Shown here: positions 1-5,336 of the stretch, piece after piece
How positions within the stretch are numbered: position 1 is the stretch's first letter
Layout: every line of letters starts with the position of its first letter
NCBI GenBank assembly: GCA_964370375.1
Contig: CAYJIX010000099.1
Coordinates: 1 to 5,336 of the forward strand
Reading direction: 5' to 3'
Length of the DNA stretch: 5,336 bases
DNA from: CAYJIX01 sp964370375
Lineage (GTDB): Bacteria; Desulfobacterota; Desulfovibrionia; Desulfovibrionales; Desulfovibrionaceae
Translations under genes and position numbers: made by a program
Notes under the pieces: generated by a model
Seen by the model: the letters and a program-made list of their open reading frames with translations, nothing else
What the model was told of the DNA's origin: nothing
Databases searched by the model: none

Positions 1-49
1 CCCTAGCAAAGCCTAAATAGTATAAGGGGTACTTGTCCAGCACCCACAT
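1..49 (-). CDS. Possible 5' end of the next gene (partial, runs off left edge)
   Basis: An ATG at 49-47 opens a frame that continues for 16 codons to the window edge without a stop (MWVLDKYPLYYLGFAR). The other two frames here close within the window. It lies about 25 nt downstream of the predicted start of transcription from the strong promoter at 81-109, which is the main reason to take it seriously. Against it, there is no Shine-Dalgarno sequence. The six bases before the ATG form the 3' arm of a dyad, so the true start could lie further left. The short peptide is too little to assign to a family, and I do not recognise it. It is separated from the response-regulator gene by about 300 nt and is probably a separate transcription unit. 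Confidence 0.35.
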   Translation of the reverse strand, partial: MWVLDKYPLYYLGFAR

Positions 50-71
50 CAATACTTATTTAGCGTATTGA
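49..71. repeat. Perfect 7-bp inverted repeat at the predicted transcription start (possible operator or 5'-leader hairpin)
   Basis: The arms TCAATAC (49-55) and GTATTGA (65-71) are perfect complements around a 9-nt centre. With transcription predicted to begin near position 74, the dyad covers about +4 to +26. This placement suits a repressor operator. In RNA it could also fold into a 7-bp hairpin whose last base is the A of the ATG at 49-47. It is not an intrinsic terminator, because no T-run follows on either strand. The binding protein, if any, is unknown. Confidence 0.45.
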
Positions 72-80
72 AGTAAAAAG

Positions 81-109
81 ATAATAAAAGTTGAAAGGTC
101 TAGTGTCAA
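81..109 (-). promoter_or_regulatory. Strong leftward sigma-70 promoter
   Basis: Read on the minus strand, a perfect -35 hexamer TTGACA (109-104) is followed by exactly 17 nt and then TATTAT (86-81), five of six matches to the -10 consensus. The predicted start is a purine near position 74. Upstream, roughly 110-150, the DNA is very AT-rich with A- and T-tracts, resembling an UP element, though not in exact register with the usual position. It points away from the response-regulator gene, off the left edge, so it should drive a gene lying mostly outside the window. Confidence 0.65.
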
Positions 110-355
110 GCGATATTTGCTTATTTTGTGAAAAAATACTTTTTTATAACATAACCGCCAACGATAATTTTACAACTTTTTCCTTACGCCATTTGATGTT
201 GGACCAACGCTTTTTGAAGGCATAGGCTGCGGGGCCCCACGTTCTTCTTGCTCGCAGCTTTGCAACAACAAGAGCTTTTGTGATTGGACAACTTGTTTTG
301 TAACACGCAACGGGCTGTCTATTATGGTGCTATGCTGACATTCACACGCTTAAGA
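110..355. other. Intergenic region between the regulator gene and the left-edge promoter
   Basis: These 246 nt follow the stop codon of the response regulator. Positions 110-185 are AT-rich and probably belong to the left-edge promoter. Positions 185-330 are more GC-rich. I see no tRNA, no Rho-independent terminator with a proper GC stem and T-run, and no complete gene with a start codon. On the minus strand 144-329 is open for 61 codons but has no usable ATG, GTG or TTG until its last few codons. The inverted repeat at 224-260 is listed separately. Termination of the upstream operon may be Rho-dependent or may happen further left. Confidence 0.6.
224..260. repeat. GC-rich inverted repeat enclosing a GGGGCCCC palindrome
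   Basis: AGGCTGCG (224-231) can pair with CGCAGCTT (253-260) over 8 positions, one of them a G-T wobble, around a 21-nt loop. Just inside the left arm is the palindrome GGGGCCCC (231-238). No T-run follows on either strand, so it is not a standard terminator. It may be chance structure, a Rho-independent-like pause, or a protein site. Nothing in the sequence decides this. Confidence 0.25.
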
Positions 356-1744
356 CTATTCAATGTCGTACAATTTGAGCTTGCTATGCAGGGTTTTACG
401 CGCAATCCCAAGACGTTTGGCAGCTTCGCTTTTATTGTTGTCTGTTTGCTCAAGAGTTTGTAAAATCAAGGTCTTTTCTGCTTGTTCCAAGGTAATAAAC
501 GGCATGGCATCTGTCACAGGATTTGTGGCTGCCTTTTTTTGACAAAGGGTTGCACCCGCACCGATACTTGGCGGAAGCTCTCGTTCTGTAATGTATTTAC
601 CGCTGCACAAGACAACGGCCCGTTCAAGAACATTTTCCATTTCGCGCACGTTTCCTGGCCAAGGGTATTGAAGCAATGCATCCATGGATTGAGGCGTCAG
701 ACCTTTGATATTTTTATCGTATTTTTTTGCATGGCGTTGTACTATGGTAAGCACAAGCAAGGGTATGTCTTCGCGTCTATCGTCAATCGCTGGCACAGAC
801 AACGGAAAAACATTAAGCCTGTAGAACAAATCTTCTCGAAAGCGTTTTTCCTGCACTTCTTTCGCAAGGTCACGATTTGTGGCTGCAATCAGGCGCACAT
901 TTACCGTAAACGTGGTGTCACTTCCAACGCGCTGGATTTCACGCTGTTGCAAGGCGCGCAACAATTTTGCCTGCACAGACAATGGCAATTCGCCCACCTC
1001 GTCAAGAAACAAGGTGCCCCCATCTGCCTGCATAAAACGCCCCTGTCGTTGCTTTATGGCCCCTGTATAGGCTCCTTTTTCATGACCAAAAAGTTCTGAT
1101 TCTAACAAGTTTTCAGACAAGGCCGCACAATTGAGCACAACCAAAGGTTTATGTGCACGCTGGCTCAGGGCATGGATAGCTTGGGCCACAAGCTCTTTCC
1201 CTGTACCGGATTTTCCGGTTATAAGGACTGTCGCTTCTGACGGCGCAGCCATGGCAATCATTTGTTTGAGTTCAAGCATGTTCTTGCTTGTGCCCACGAT
1301 ACGATCTAAAAAAGCATTACAGGCAAGTTCTTTGCGAAGCTCGTCATTTTCTACACGTAAGGTGCGGTGTTCAAGGGTCCGTTGTAAGGCAATCTGTAGC
1401 GCGTCAAAGTCAAGCGGCTTTACAAGGTAATCGTAAGCGCCTGATTTTAACGCCTCCACAGCTGATTGCACGGTGGAATAGGCAGTCATAATGATAACAG
1501 GCACAGCAGGATTGTATTTTTGAATGGCTTTTAACGCGCTTATACCATCAAGACGGGCCATGCGTACATCCATAAGCACAAGGTCAAAAGGCTGTGCCAT
1601 AACAGCTTCAATGGCTTGTTCTCCGTCAATGGCACTGCTTACCAAAAGCCCCCATTTGCCAAGCAACGCTTCAAGCATGGCCCTGTGACCGTTGTCATCA
1701 TCAACCACAAGGACGTGGGTATTTGGAGGGAAAAGACGTTTCAT
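356..1744 (-). CDS. zraR: Sigma-54-dependent response regulator, NtrC family, ZraR-like
   Basis: This 462-residue cytoplasmic activator receives phosphate from a histidine kinase and remodels sigma-54 RNA polymerase by ATP hydrolysis. The receiver domain (about 9-125) has acidic residues D15-D17, phosphoacceptor D59, T87 and K109. A short coiled linker leads to the AAA+ domain (about 148-378), with Walker A GKSGTGKE (177-184), sigma-54 loop GAYTGA (224-229), Walker B GGTLFLDE (242-249), arginines R303/R309 in the FREDLFYRLNV segment, and sensor II WPGNVRE (362-368). A Fis-type helix-turn-helix ends the protein (about 426-462; NNKSEAAKRLGIARKTL). Length and domain order are typical and nothing is truncated. 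It begins 45 nt after the kinase gene; AAAGAG at 1755-1750 is a modest ribosome site 5 nt before the ATG, and no other in-frame start exists nearby. The symbol reflects close similarity to E. coli ZraR as I recall it. A zinc role is not implied, and the target promoters are not in view. Confidence 0.93.
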   Translation of the reverse strand: MKRLFPPNTHVLVVDDDNGHRAMLEALLGKWGLLVSSAIDGEQAIEAVMAQPFDLVLMDVRMARLDGISALKAIQKYNPAVPVIIMTAYSTVQSAVEALKSGAYDYLVKPLDFDALQIALQRTLEHRTLRVENDELRKELACNAFLDRIVGTSKNMLELKQMIAMAAPSEATVLITGKSGTGKELVAQAIHALSQRAHKPLVVLNCAALSENLLESELFGHEKGAYTGAIKQRQGRFMQADGGTLFLDEVGELPLSVQAKLLRALQQREIQRVGSDTTFTVNVRLIAATNRDLAKEVQEKRFREDLFYRLNVFPLSVPAIDDRREDIPLLVLTIVQRHAKKYDKNIKGLTPQSMDALLQYPWPGNVREMENVLERAVVLCSGKYITERELPPSIGAGATLCQKKAATNPVTDAMPFITLEQAEKTLILQTLEQTDNNKSEAAKRLGIARKTLHSKLKLYDIE

Positions 1745-1789
1745 ACAAGCTCTTTGGGTGCATGCCTACATGTATTTACATAAAGGTTA

Positions 1790-3304
1790 CTATCTTGATT
1801 CTGCATAAAAGCGCACAGTCACAATTGTACCCTGCCCCTCTTCGCTGTGGACAGTCATTGCGGCACCGTGTTCCTCAAATATTTTATGGGCAATGGGCAA
1901 GCCAAGCCCTGTGCCGTCGGCCTTAGTCGTAAAATAGGGTGTAAGCATGCGCTCAAGAGTGTTTGCGTCCATCCCTCCCCCTGTGTCTGCAAGTTCAAGC
2001 CAGATTTCGTCCTGTTTTTGCCCCATGGCTTTGCCTTCTTGAAGCAAAGCGCGCAAGGTCAATGTGCCGCCATTCGGCATGGCTTGGATGCTGTTTAAGG
2101 CCAGATTGAGCAAGGCTTGCACTAATTTATCTTCATCACCACACAAAGGAGGAAAAGGGCTTGGGATATCGGCTATAAACGTTATTTTGCCATGCTTAAG
2201 GTCTGATTCTATAAGCCACTGAAGGCGTTCGCTAAGATTCGATACGGTTATGGGTGTGCGGACAAGTGCGCATGGTTTGGTAAAATCCAGCAAGTCCCCC
2301 ACCACCTTGTCCAAGCGCAACACTTCATTGGTCATCATATCGGCAAGGCGCGCTTCCTCACTTTTTGGGTCAGCGCCTTCCTTAAAATACCTGGCCAGCC
2401 CTTTGATCGCTCCCAAAGGATTGCGTATTTCATGCGCAATACCTGCTGCCATACTGCCAAGGGTTGCCAAACGATCACGCTGGCGTAAGGCTTGCTGCAA
2501 GGCGTCAATATTGCGCTGTGCTTCCTCGCGCACTCTTGCCTGTGCGCGTAGCAAGTAAAACACCACAAGGCCAATTCCGTTGATGCATAGCAAAAAAAAG
2601 ATAAAGCCATGAAAACGTTCGGTATCTAACGCTTCTGCTTCGTATAAAGAAGCGTCATCGTACACCGCCACAAGCAATAAAGATTGATTAGCCCTTATGC
2701 CACGGGACGAAACATGGTCAAGTTCATGTGCAGGCCTGCGCGTAGGCCTATCTATGAGTCTATCGTCAAGAGGTCGTCTTGGCCCCTTGCGTTCGCGATA
2801 TTTTTGTAAACGTTCACGCGCGTTTGGCACAACCATGCGTCCATAGACCAAGACAGCGTCCTTTTCACGCAATAAATGTACGCTGTTTGGGGCTGGCTCA
2901 AAACTCAACGCTTTTGCCGACAACATGATAGTGTTGCGCAACTCAGGAACACTGCTCGCCAAAACTTCACCTTGTTCGGTTGTGATGGCAAGGGCTTTAA
3001 GGTCAGCAGATTTGCCTAGCCTTTCTAATATATCGTCAAGCTCTTCGTCAGACCAGCGAAACCTGATGCCTGCATAAAGTGCTGCCTCCACTGCATGAAT
3101 GAGTGAAACCCCTTTTTGTTCAAGCACACGGGTTGCAAGCACGCGGTGCCTGTCGCCTCGATCATGAAAACGTGTCACAACCATAAGCAATACCGACACC
3201 ATAGCGCACAAAACAAGTACACTCCAAGGAGGGATGGCAAAGGATTTTGTTCCTGTAGGATTGTTTGCAGAAAAAGGCGTTTGCATTACAAAAGTATGGG
3301 CCAT
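1790..3304 (-). CDS. zraS: Membrane sensor histidine kinase, ZraS-like
   Basis: This 504-residue inner-membrane kinase should autophosphorylate H291 and pass the phosphate to D59 of the regulator encoded just downstream. It has a short cytoplasmic N-terminus, membrane helix 1 (about 27-44), a periplasmic sensor of about 185 residues, helix 2 (about 232-252), a charged coiled linker without an evident HAMP domain, HisKA with H-box AAGIAHEIRNPL (286-297), N-box with N400/N404, G1 DTGGGM (440-445), F-box PYFTTK (456-461) and G2 GTGLGL (464-469). All catalytic boxes are intact. The kinase core and the sensor layout resemble E. coli ZraS, but the periplasmic loop at about 160-205 is unusually arginine-rich. 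The start is uncertain: ATG at 3304 and ATG at 3286 (Met7) both lie in an imperfect 18-bp tandem duplication and neither has a clear Shine-Dalgarno sequence. Either choice leaves helix 1 whole. The symbol is a family label; the ligand is unknown. Confidence 0.92.
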   Translation of the reverse strand: MAHTFVMQTPFSANNPTGTKSFAIPPWSVLVLCAMVSVLLMVVTRFHDRGDRHRVLATRVLEQKGVSLIHAVEAALYAGIRFRWSDEELDDILERLGKSADLKALAITTEQGEVLASSVPELRNTIMLSAKALSFEPAPNSVHLLREKDAVLVYGRMVVPNARERLQKYRERKGPRRPLDDRLIDRPTRRPAHELDHVSSRGIRANQSLLLVAVYDDASLYEAEALDTERFHGFIFFLLCINGIGLVVFYLLRAQARVREEAQRNIDALQQALRQRDRLATLGSMAAGIAHEIRNPLGAIKGLARYFKEGADPKSEEARLADMMTNEVLRLDKVVGDLLDFTKPCALVRTPITVSNLSERLQWLIESDLKHGKITFIADIPSPFPPLCGDEDKLVQALLNLALNSIQAMPNGGTLTLRALLQEGKAMGQKQDEIWLELADTGGGMDANTLERMLTPYFTTKADGTGLGLPIAHKIFEEHGAAMTVHSEEGQGTIVTVRFYAESR

Positions 3305-3319
3305 TTTGAAAGTATGGTC
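3284..3319 (-). repeat. Imperfect 18-bp tandem duplication over the kinase start region
   Basis: Two adjacent 18-nt units on the minus strand (3319-3302 and 3301-3284) match at 14 of 18 positions, and both end in ATG. The duplication is six codons long and in frame, so it supplies two candidate start codons, residues 1 and 7, for the histidine kinase. The shared core is CCATACTTT. Neither ATG is preceded by a convincing ribosome-binding site. Confidence 0.6.
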
Positions 3320-3375
3320 AATAGCATACCATTATTGTTATACGAACTAACCATGTATCCCATAAGGCACAACAC

Positions 3376-4704
3376 CTACAACATTTTTGGCAAAGCTGTC
3401 ACAATACTTGGCAGCACAAGCACCAATATAAGGCAGATGACATACGCCGGCAAAAACAGCATGGCCCCGGTAAAAACCTGTCCAAGGCTGACACGTTCAT
3501 GGTCATCCTTACCTGACAAATTCGCCACCACATAGGCAGCAACGCCCACAGGCGGTGTCATGGCGCCCATGCTTGTAACAATAATCAAACTTACGCTAAA
3601 CCATAATGGATTCCAATGCATGGCCTCTGCCAAAGGAAAAAAGATGGGCAAAGCAATGACCAATAGGGCCAAAGCATCCATAACCATGCCACCTATAATA
3701 AAGACGATAACCACAAGTCCAAGCACAACAGGCTCCGGAAGGGCAAGCTGCGCTAAGGCCGTCGCAAGCTCAAAAGGCAAACGTGTTAAGGTTATAAATT
3801 TACCAAACATGGCTGCTCCTGCAAGCAAAAGCATCATCATACAGGCAATGCGCAAACTTTCATCAAGGGCTTTATACAATCGACTCAAAGGCATGGCCCT
3901 GCGGTAAAAAGCCATGCAAAGAGCCATGGCAGACCCAACTGCTCCTGCTTCTGTAGGGGTAAAAAACCCAAAAATCAGCCCTGCAAGCACAATTCCGAAC
4001 AAAAAGCCCCCTTCAAAAAAGGCCGACAAGGTTTGCACACGTTCTTGCCATGCCGCTTTTTTTACTGTTGGTGCCCAGCTTGGATGTTTGCGCAACACAA
4101 AAGGCAAGGTCGCAACAAAAAGCCCAAGGAGCAACAAGCCGGGAAGAAGGCTCCCAACGAACAAGGCCTCAATGGACTGTCCTGTTTGCACCCCTACCAC
4201 AATGGCCACAACACTTGGAGGGATAATGGCGCCAAGGGTTGTGCCTGCCACCACCGTTCCTGTGGCCAATACCGGATGATAACCGTATTTGCGCATTTCA
4301 GGCAAGGCCACAACAGACATGGTGGCGGCTGTGGCTGTATTGGAACCACAAATGGCGGCAAATCCGCCACAAGCCAGAAGAGTAGCCAAGGCAAGGCCCC
4401 CACGGCGGTGCCCAAACCATGCCTGCACGGCATTGTATAAACGCTCGCTTAGGCCAAAATGAAAGCACACCTGCCCCATGAACACAAACAGCGGAATGAC
4501 CGTTAGACCGTAACTGGAAAAGACCCCCCAAAGCTCGTTCCCTGCCATGTTCAAGGCCATGGGCATACCGTCAAGCAACGCGTAACCGCCAATACCTATG
4601 ATGGCCAGCAAAAACGCAATCGGTATGCGCAAATAGGTGATACCTAGCACCAAAAGGCAAAGGCATATGCTTGCAAGATAGGCAGGAGAGAGGGAAAAAG
4701 TCAT
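3376..4704 (-). CDS. dctM: TRAP transporter large permease, DctM family
   Basis: This 442-residue, highly hydrophobic inner-membrane protein is the ion-coupled translocation subunit of a tripartite ATP-independent periplasmic transporter. Family signatures appear in order: IPLFVFMGQ (70-78), GSNTATAATM followed by LPEMRKYGY (120-142), TTLGAIIPPS (155-164), FTPTEAGAVG (248-257), GMVMDALALLVIALPIFFPL (339-358) and MTPPVG (382-387). Length is normal for the family, and about a dozen hydrophobic segments run through it. The start is well supported by TGAGGAA (4717-4711), 6 nt before the ATG. It lies 63 nt after dctQ and 71 nt before the kinase gene. The substrate (C4-dicarboxylates, other organic acids, sialic acid, taurine and so on) cannot be told from the permease. 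The dct symbol is the family name, not a substrate claim. Confidence 0.95.
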   Translation of the reverse strand: MTFSLSPAYLASICLCLLVLGITYLRIPIAFLLAIIGIGGYALLDGMPMALNMAGNELWGVFSSYGLTVIPLFVFMGQVCFHFGLSERLYNAVQAWFGHRRGGLALATLLACGGFAAICGSNTATAATMSVVALPEMRKYGYHPVLATGTVVAGTTLGAIIPPSVVAIVVGVQTGQSIEALFVGSLLPGLLLLGLFVATLPFVLRKHPSWAPTVKKAAWQERVQTLSAFFEGGFLFGIVLAGLIFGFFTPTEAGAVGSAMALCMAFYRRAMPLSRLYKALDESLRIACMMMLLLAGAAMFGKFITLTRLPFELATALAQLALPEPVVLGLVVIVFIIGGMVMDALALLVIALPIFFPLAEAMHWNPLWFSVSLIIVTSMGAMTPPVGVAAYVVANLSGKDDHERVSLGQVFTGAMLFLPAYVICLILVLVLPSIVTALPKML

Positions 4705-4767
4705 GTTGCGTTCCTCATGGTGTTGTGTTTTGTTGCGTGCCTTAATATATTGTGAAAAACATTGTGT

Positions 4768-5259
4768 TTATGCTGGATTGCAACACAATTCCTTTACGGC
4801 CAGACACACATTGTGCCCAAGCACAAGGCTTTGCACAGCGCACCCCAAAGCAAGGGCACCTATAAACCACGTATAGCTTATGTTCCAGCCGTCAATGGTT
4901 TCCATGCCTTCATGCACGAACATTCCAAAATCGATCAATTCTCGCGTTACAACGAACATAACTAACAGGCATAAAAAGGGCACAAGAACATTGTGTATTT
5001 TTTGAGCCCTCAAAGGCATCCGCTGAAACCACACCCCGCCTGTCATATGTCCTGAATGACGCTGAACCCAAGGCAGACAAAGGCCAAGGGCTGCCCCGGC
5101 AAGGTATCCGCTGATCTCCACAACGCCGCGGATAGAATGTCCAAAGGGGCGCAATATGATATTGGCAAGGGTAAGCCCCAAAACCAACAACAAGGCGCAA
5201 CCACCTAAAAGGAATAACATTTTGGACAATCTGTCCATGGTTCGTGTGAACAATGTCAT
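4768..5259 (-). CDS. dctQ: TRAP transporter small permease, DctQ family
   Basis: This 163-residue inner-membrane protein is the small subunit that partners DctM. Four hydrophobic segments are visible at about 14-36, 45-63, 88-105 and 127-150, the usual DctQ topology. The stretch after helix 1 (ANIILRPFG, 32-40) and the helix 2 region beginning GVVEISGYLAG (45-55) fit the family pattern of N/R after helix 1 and a conserved acidic residue opening helix 2. Sequence conservation in this family is low, so the call rests on size, topology and position just upstream of dctM. It starts 20 nt after the stop of the preceding gene. AAAGGG (5272-5267), 7 nt before the ATG, is the likely ribosome site and follows an uninterrupted A-run. 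Confidence 0.9.
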   Translation of the reverse strand: MTLFTRTMDRLSKMLFLLGGCALLLVLGLTLANIILRPFGHSIRGVVEISGYLAGAALGLCLPWVQRHSGHMTGGVWFQRMPLRAQKIHNVLVPFLCLLVMFVVTRELIDFGMFVHEGMETIDGWNISYTWFIGALALGCAVQSLVLGHNVCLAVKELCCNPA

Positions 5260-5279
5260 GGGGCAACCCTTTTTTTTGA
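5260..5279 (-). promoter_or_regulatory. dctQ ribosome-binding region with A8 run and small hairpin
   Basis: The 20-nt spacer before dctQ contains eight consecutive A residues (5277-5270), then GGG (5269-5267), TTG and CCCC leading to the ATG. The GGG of the likely Shine-Dalgarno sequence can pair with CCC next to the start codon, giving a tiny stem. This might lower dctQ translation or couple it to translation of the upstream gene. It is too short to be sure. Confidence 0.3.
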
Positions 5280-5336
5280 TTAGTATTGTTCGATAACGTT
5301 CATGGCCGTGCTAGAAAACGCTTGAGCCTTGCCTAT
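5280..5336 (-). CDS. dctP: 3' end of upstream gene, probably TRAP substrate-binding protein DctP (partial)
   Basis: In the frame read from the right edge, 18 codons (IGKAQAFSSTAMNVIEQY) run into a TAA at 5282-5280, 20 nt before dctQ. TRAP operons commonly run P-Q-M, and the binding protein, a secreted periplasmic subunit that captures the substrate, would be expected here. The visible peptide is too short to show a family signature, so the identity rests on gene order. The close spacing supports co-transcription with dctQ and dctM. The rest of the gene, and probably the operon promoter, lie outside the window. Confidence 0.5.
   Translation of the reverse strand: MGKAQAFSSTAMNVIEQY

Noticed and set aside
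108..122. A small hairpin AAGCGA/TTGCTT followed by ATTTT on the plus strand, as a terminator
   Set aside because: The 6-bp stem includes a wobble, is weak, has a broken T-run, and overlaps the -35 region of the leftward promoter. No rightward gene ends here.
195..215. A GTTGGACCAAC dyad followed by GCTTTTT on the plus strand, as a terminator
   Set aside because: Only about four base pairs can form once a minimal loop is allowed, and no plus-strand gene precedes it.
482..1099. A 205-codon open frame on the plus strand, antisense to the response regulator
   Set aside because: It lies wholly opposite the AAA+ domain, whose coding is unmistakable. The product has no recognisable domain and looks like a reverse-frame shadow.
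1760..1780. Overlapping short palindromes (GCATGC, TACATGTA, TGTATTTACA) in the 45-nt gap before the regulator gene
   Set aside because: Each is short and there is no promoter in place around them. Nothing supports an internal operator.
3317..3332. A sigma-54-like element before the kinase gene (TGGTATGCTATTGAC on the minus strand)
   Set aside because: The distance between the GG and the second element is one base short, and the required GC reads GA. No other GG-N10-GC promoter was convincing in the gaps.
3560..4440. Several plus-strand frames of 115-135 codons opposite dctM
   Set aside because: They are antisense to conserved DctM motifs and have the Lys/Pro/Ser/Thr/Ala-rich composition expected of reverse-frame shadows of a hydrophobic gene.
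4701..4717. A 5-codon frame (MRNAT) from ATG at 4716 whose TGA overlaps the dctM start
   Set aside because: Its ATG lies within the dctM ribosome-binding sequence and has no ribosome site of its own, so it is most simply a by-product of the GAGG motif.

Overview
The window is a compact, single-strand block (everything reads leftward, on the minus strand) from a Gram-negative bacterium. A TRAP transporter joined to an NtrC-type sigma-54 two-component pair, moderate GC by eye, and ZraS/ZraR-like sequences make a Desulfovibrio-type or related proteobacterium the most natural guess. No taxonomic marker gene is present, so this is inference only.

Layout from right to left, the direction of transcription: (1) 5280-5336, the last 18 codons of a gene whose position fits the TRAP substrate-binding subunit (dctP). 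(2) 4768-5259, small TRAP permease DctQ. (3) 3376-4704, large TRAP permease DctM. (4) 1790-3304, a membrane sensor histidine kinase of the ZraS type. (5) 356-1744, a complete receiver/AAA+/Fis-HTH response regulator of the ZraR type. Gaps are 20, 63, 71 and 45 nt and I see no terminator between genes, so one transport-plus-sensing operon is likely. The simplest model is that the kinase senses a periplasmic signal, phosphorylates Asp59 of the regulator, and the regulator activates a sigma-54 promoter lying outside the window, probably upstream of dctP. The TRAP genes are plausible targets. The transported compound cannot be read from the sequence.

The left 355 nt contain no complete gene but are not empty. 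They hold a near-consensus leftward sigma-70 promoter (TTGACA, 17 nt, TATTAT). Immediately downstream, at the predicted transcription start, is a perfect 7-bp dyad. An ATG reading frame begins at the edge of that dyad and stays open to the window edge. This looks like the control region of the next, separately regulated gene to the left. Between it and the regulator gene are a startless 61-codon open frame and a GC-rich inverted repeat of unknown meaning.

Most of the window is ordinary, intact accessory metabolism and regulation. The points most worth a second look are the left-edge promoter/dyad, the arginine-rich loop in the kinase's periplasmic domain where E. coli ZraS has a His/Met/Cys-containing segment, and the pairing of a ZraSR-type system with a TRAP transporter. 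I found no evidence for a wholly new system, CRISPR array, mobile element or RNA gene.
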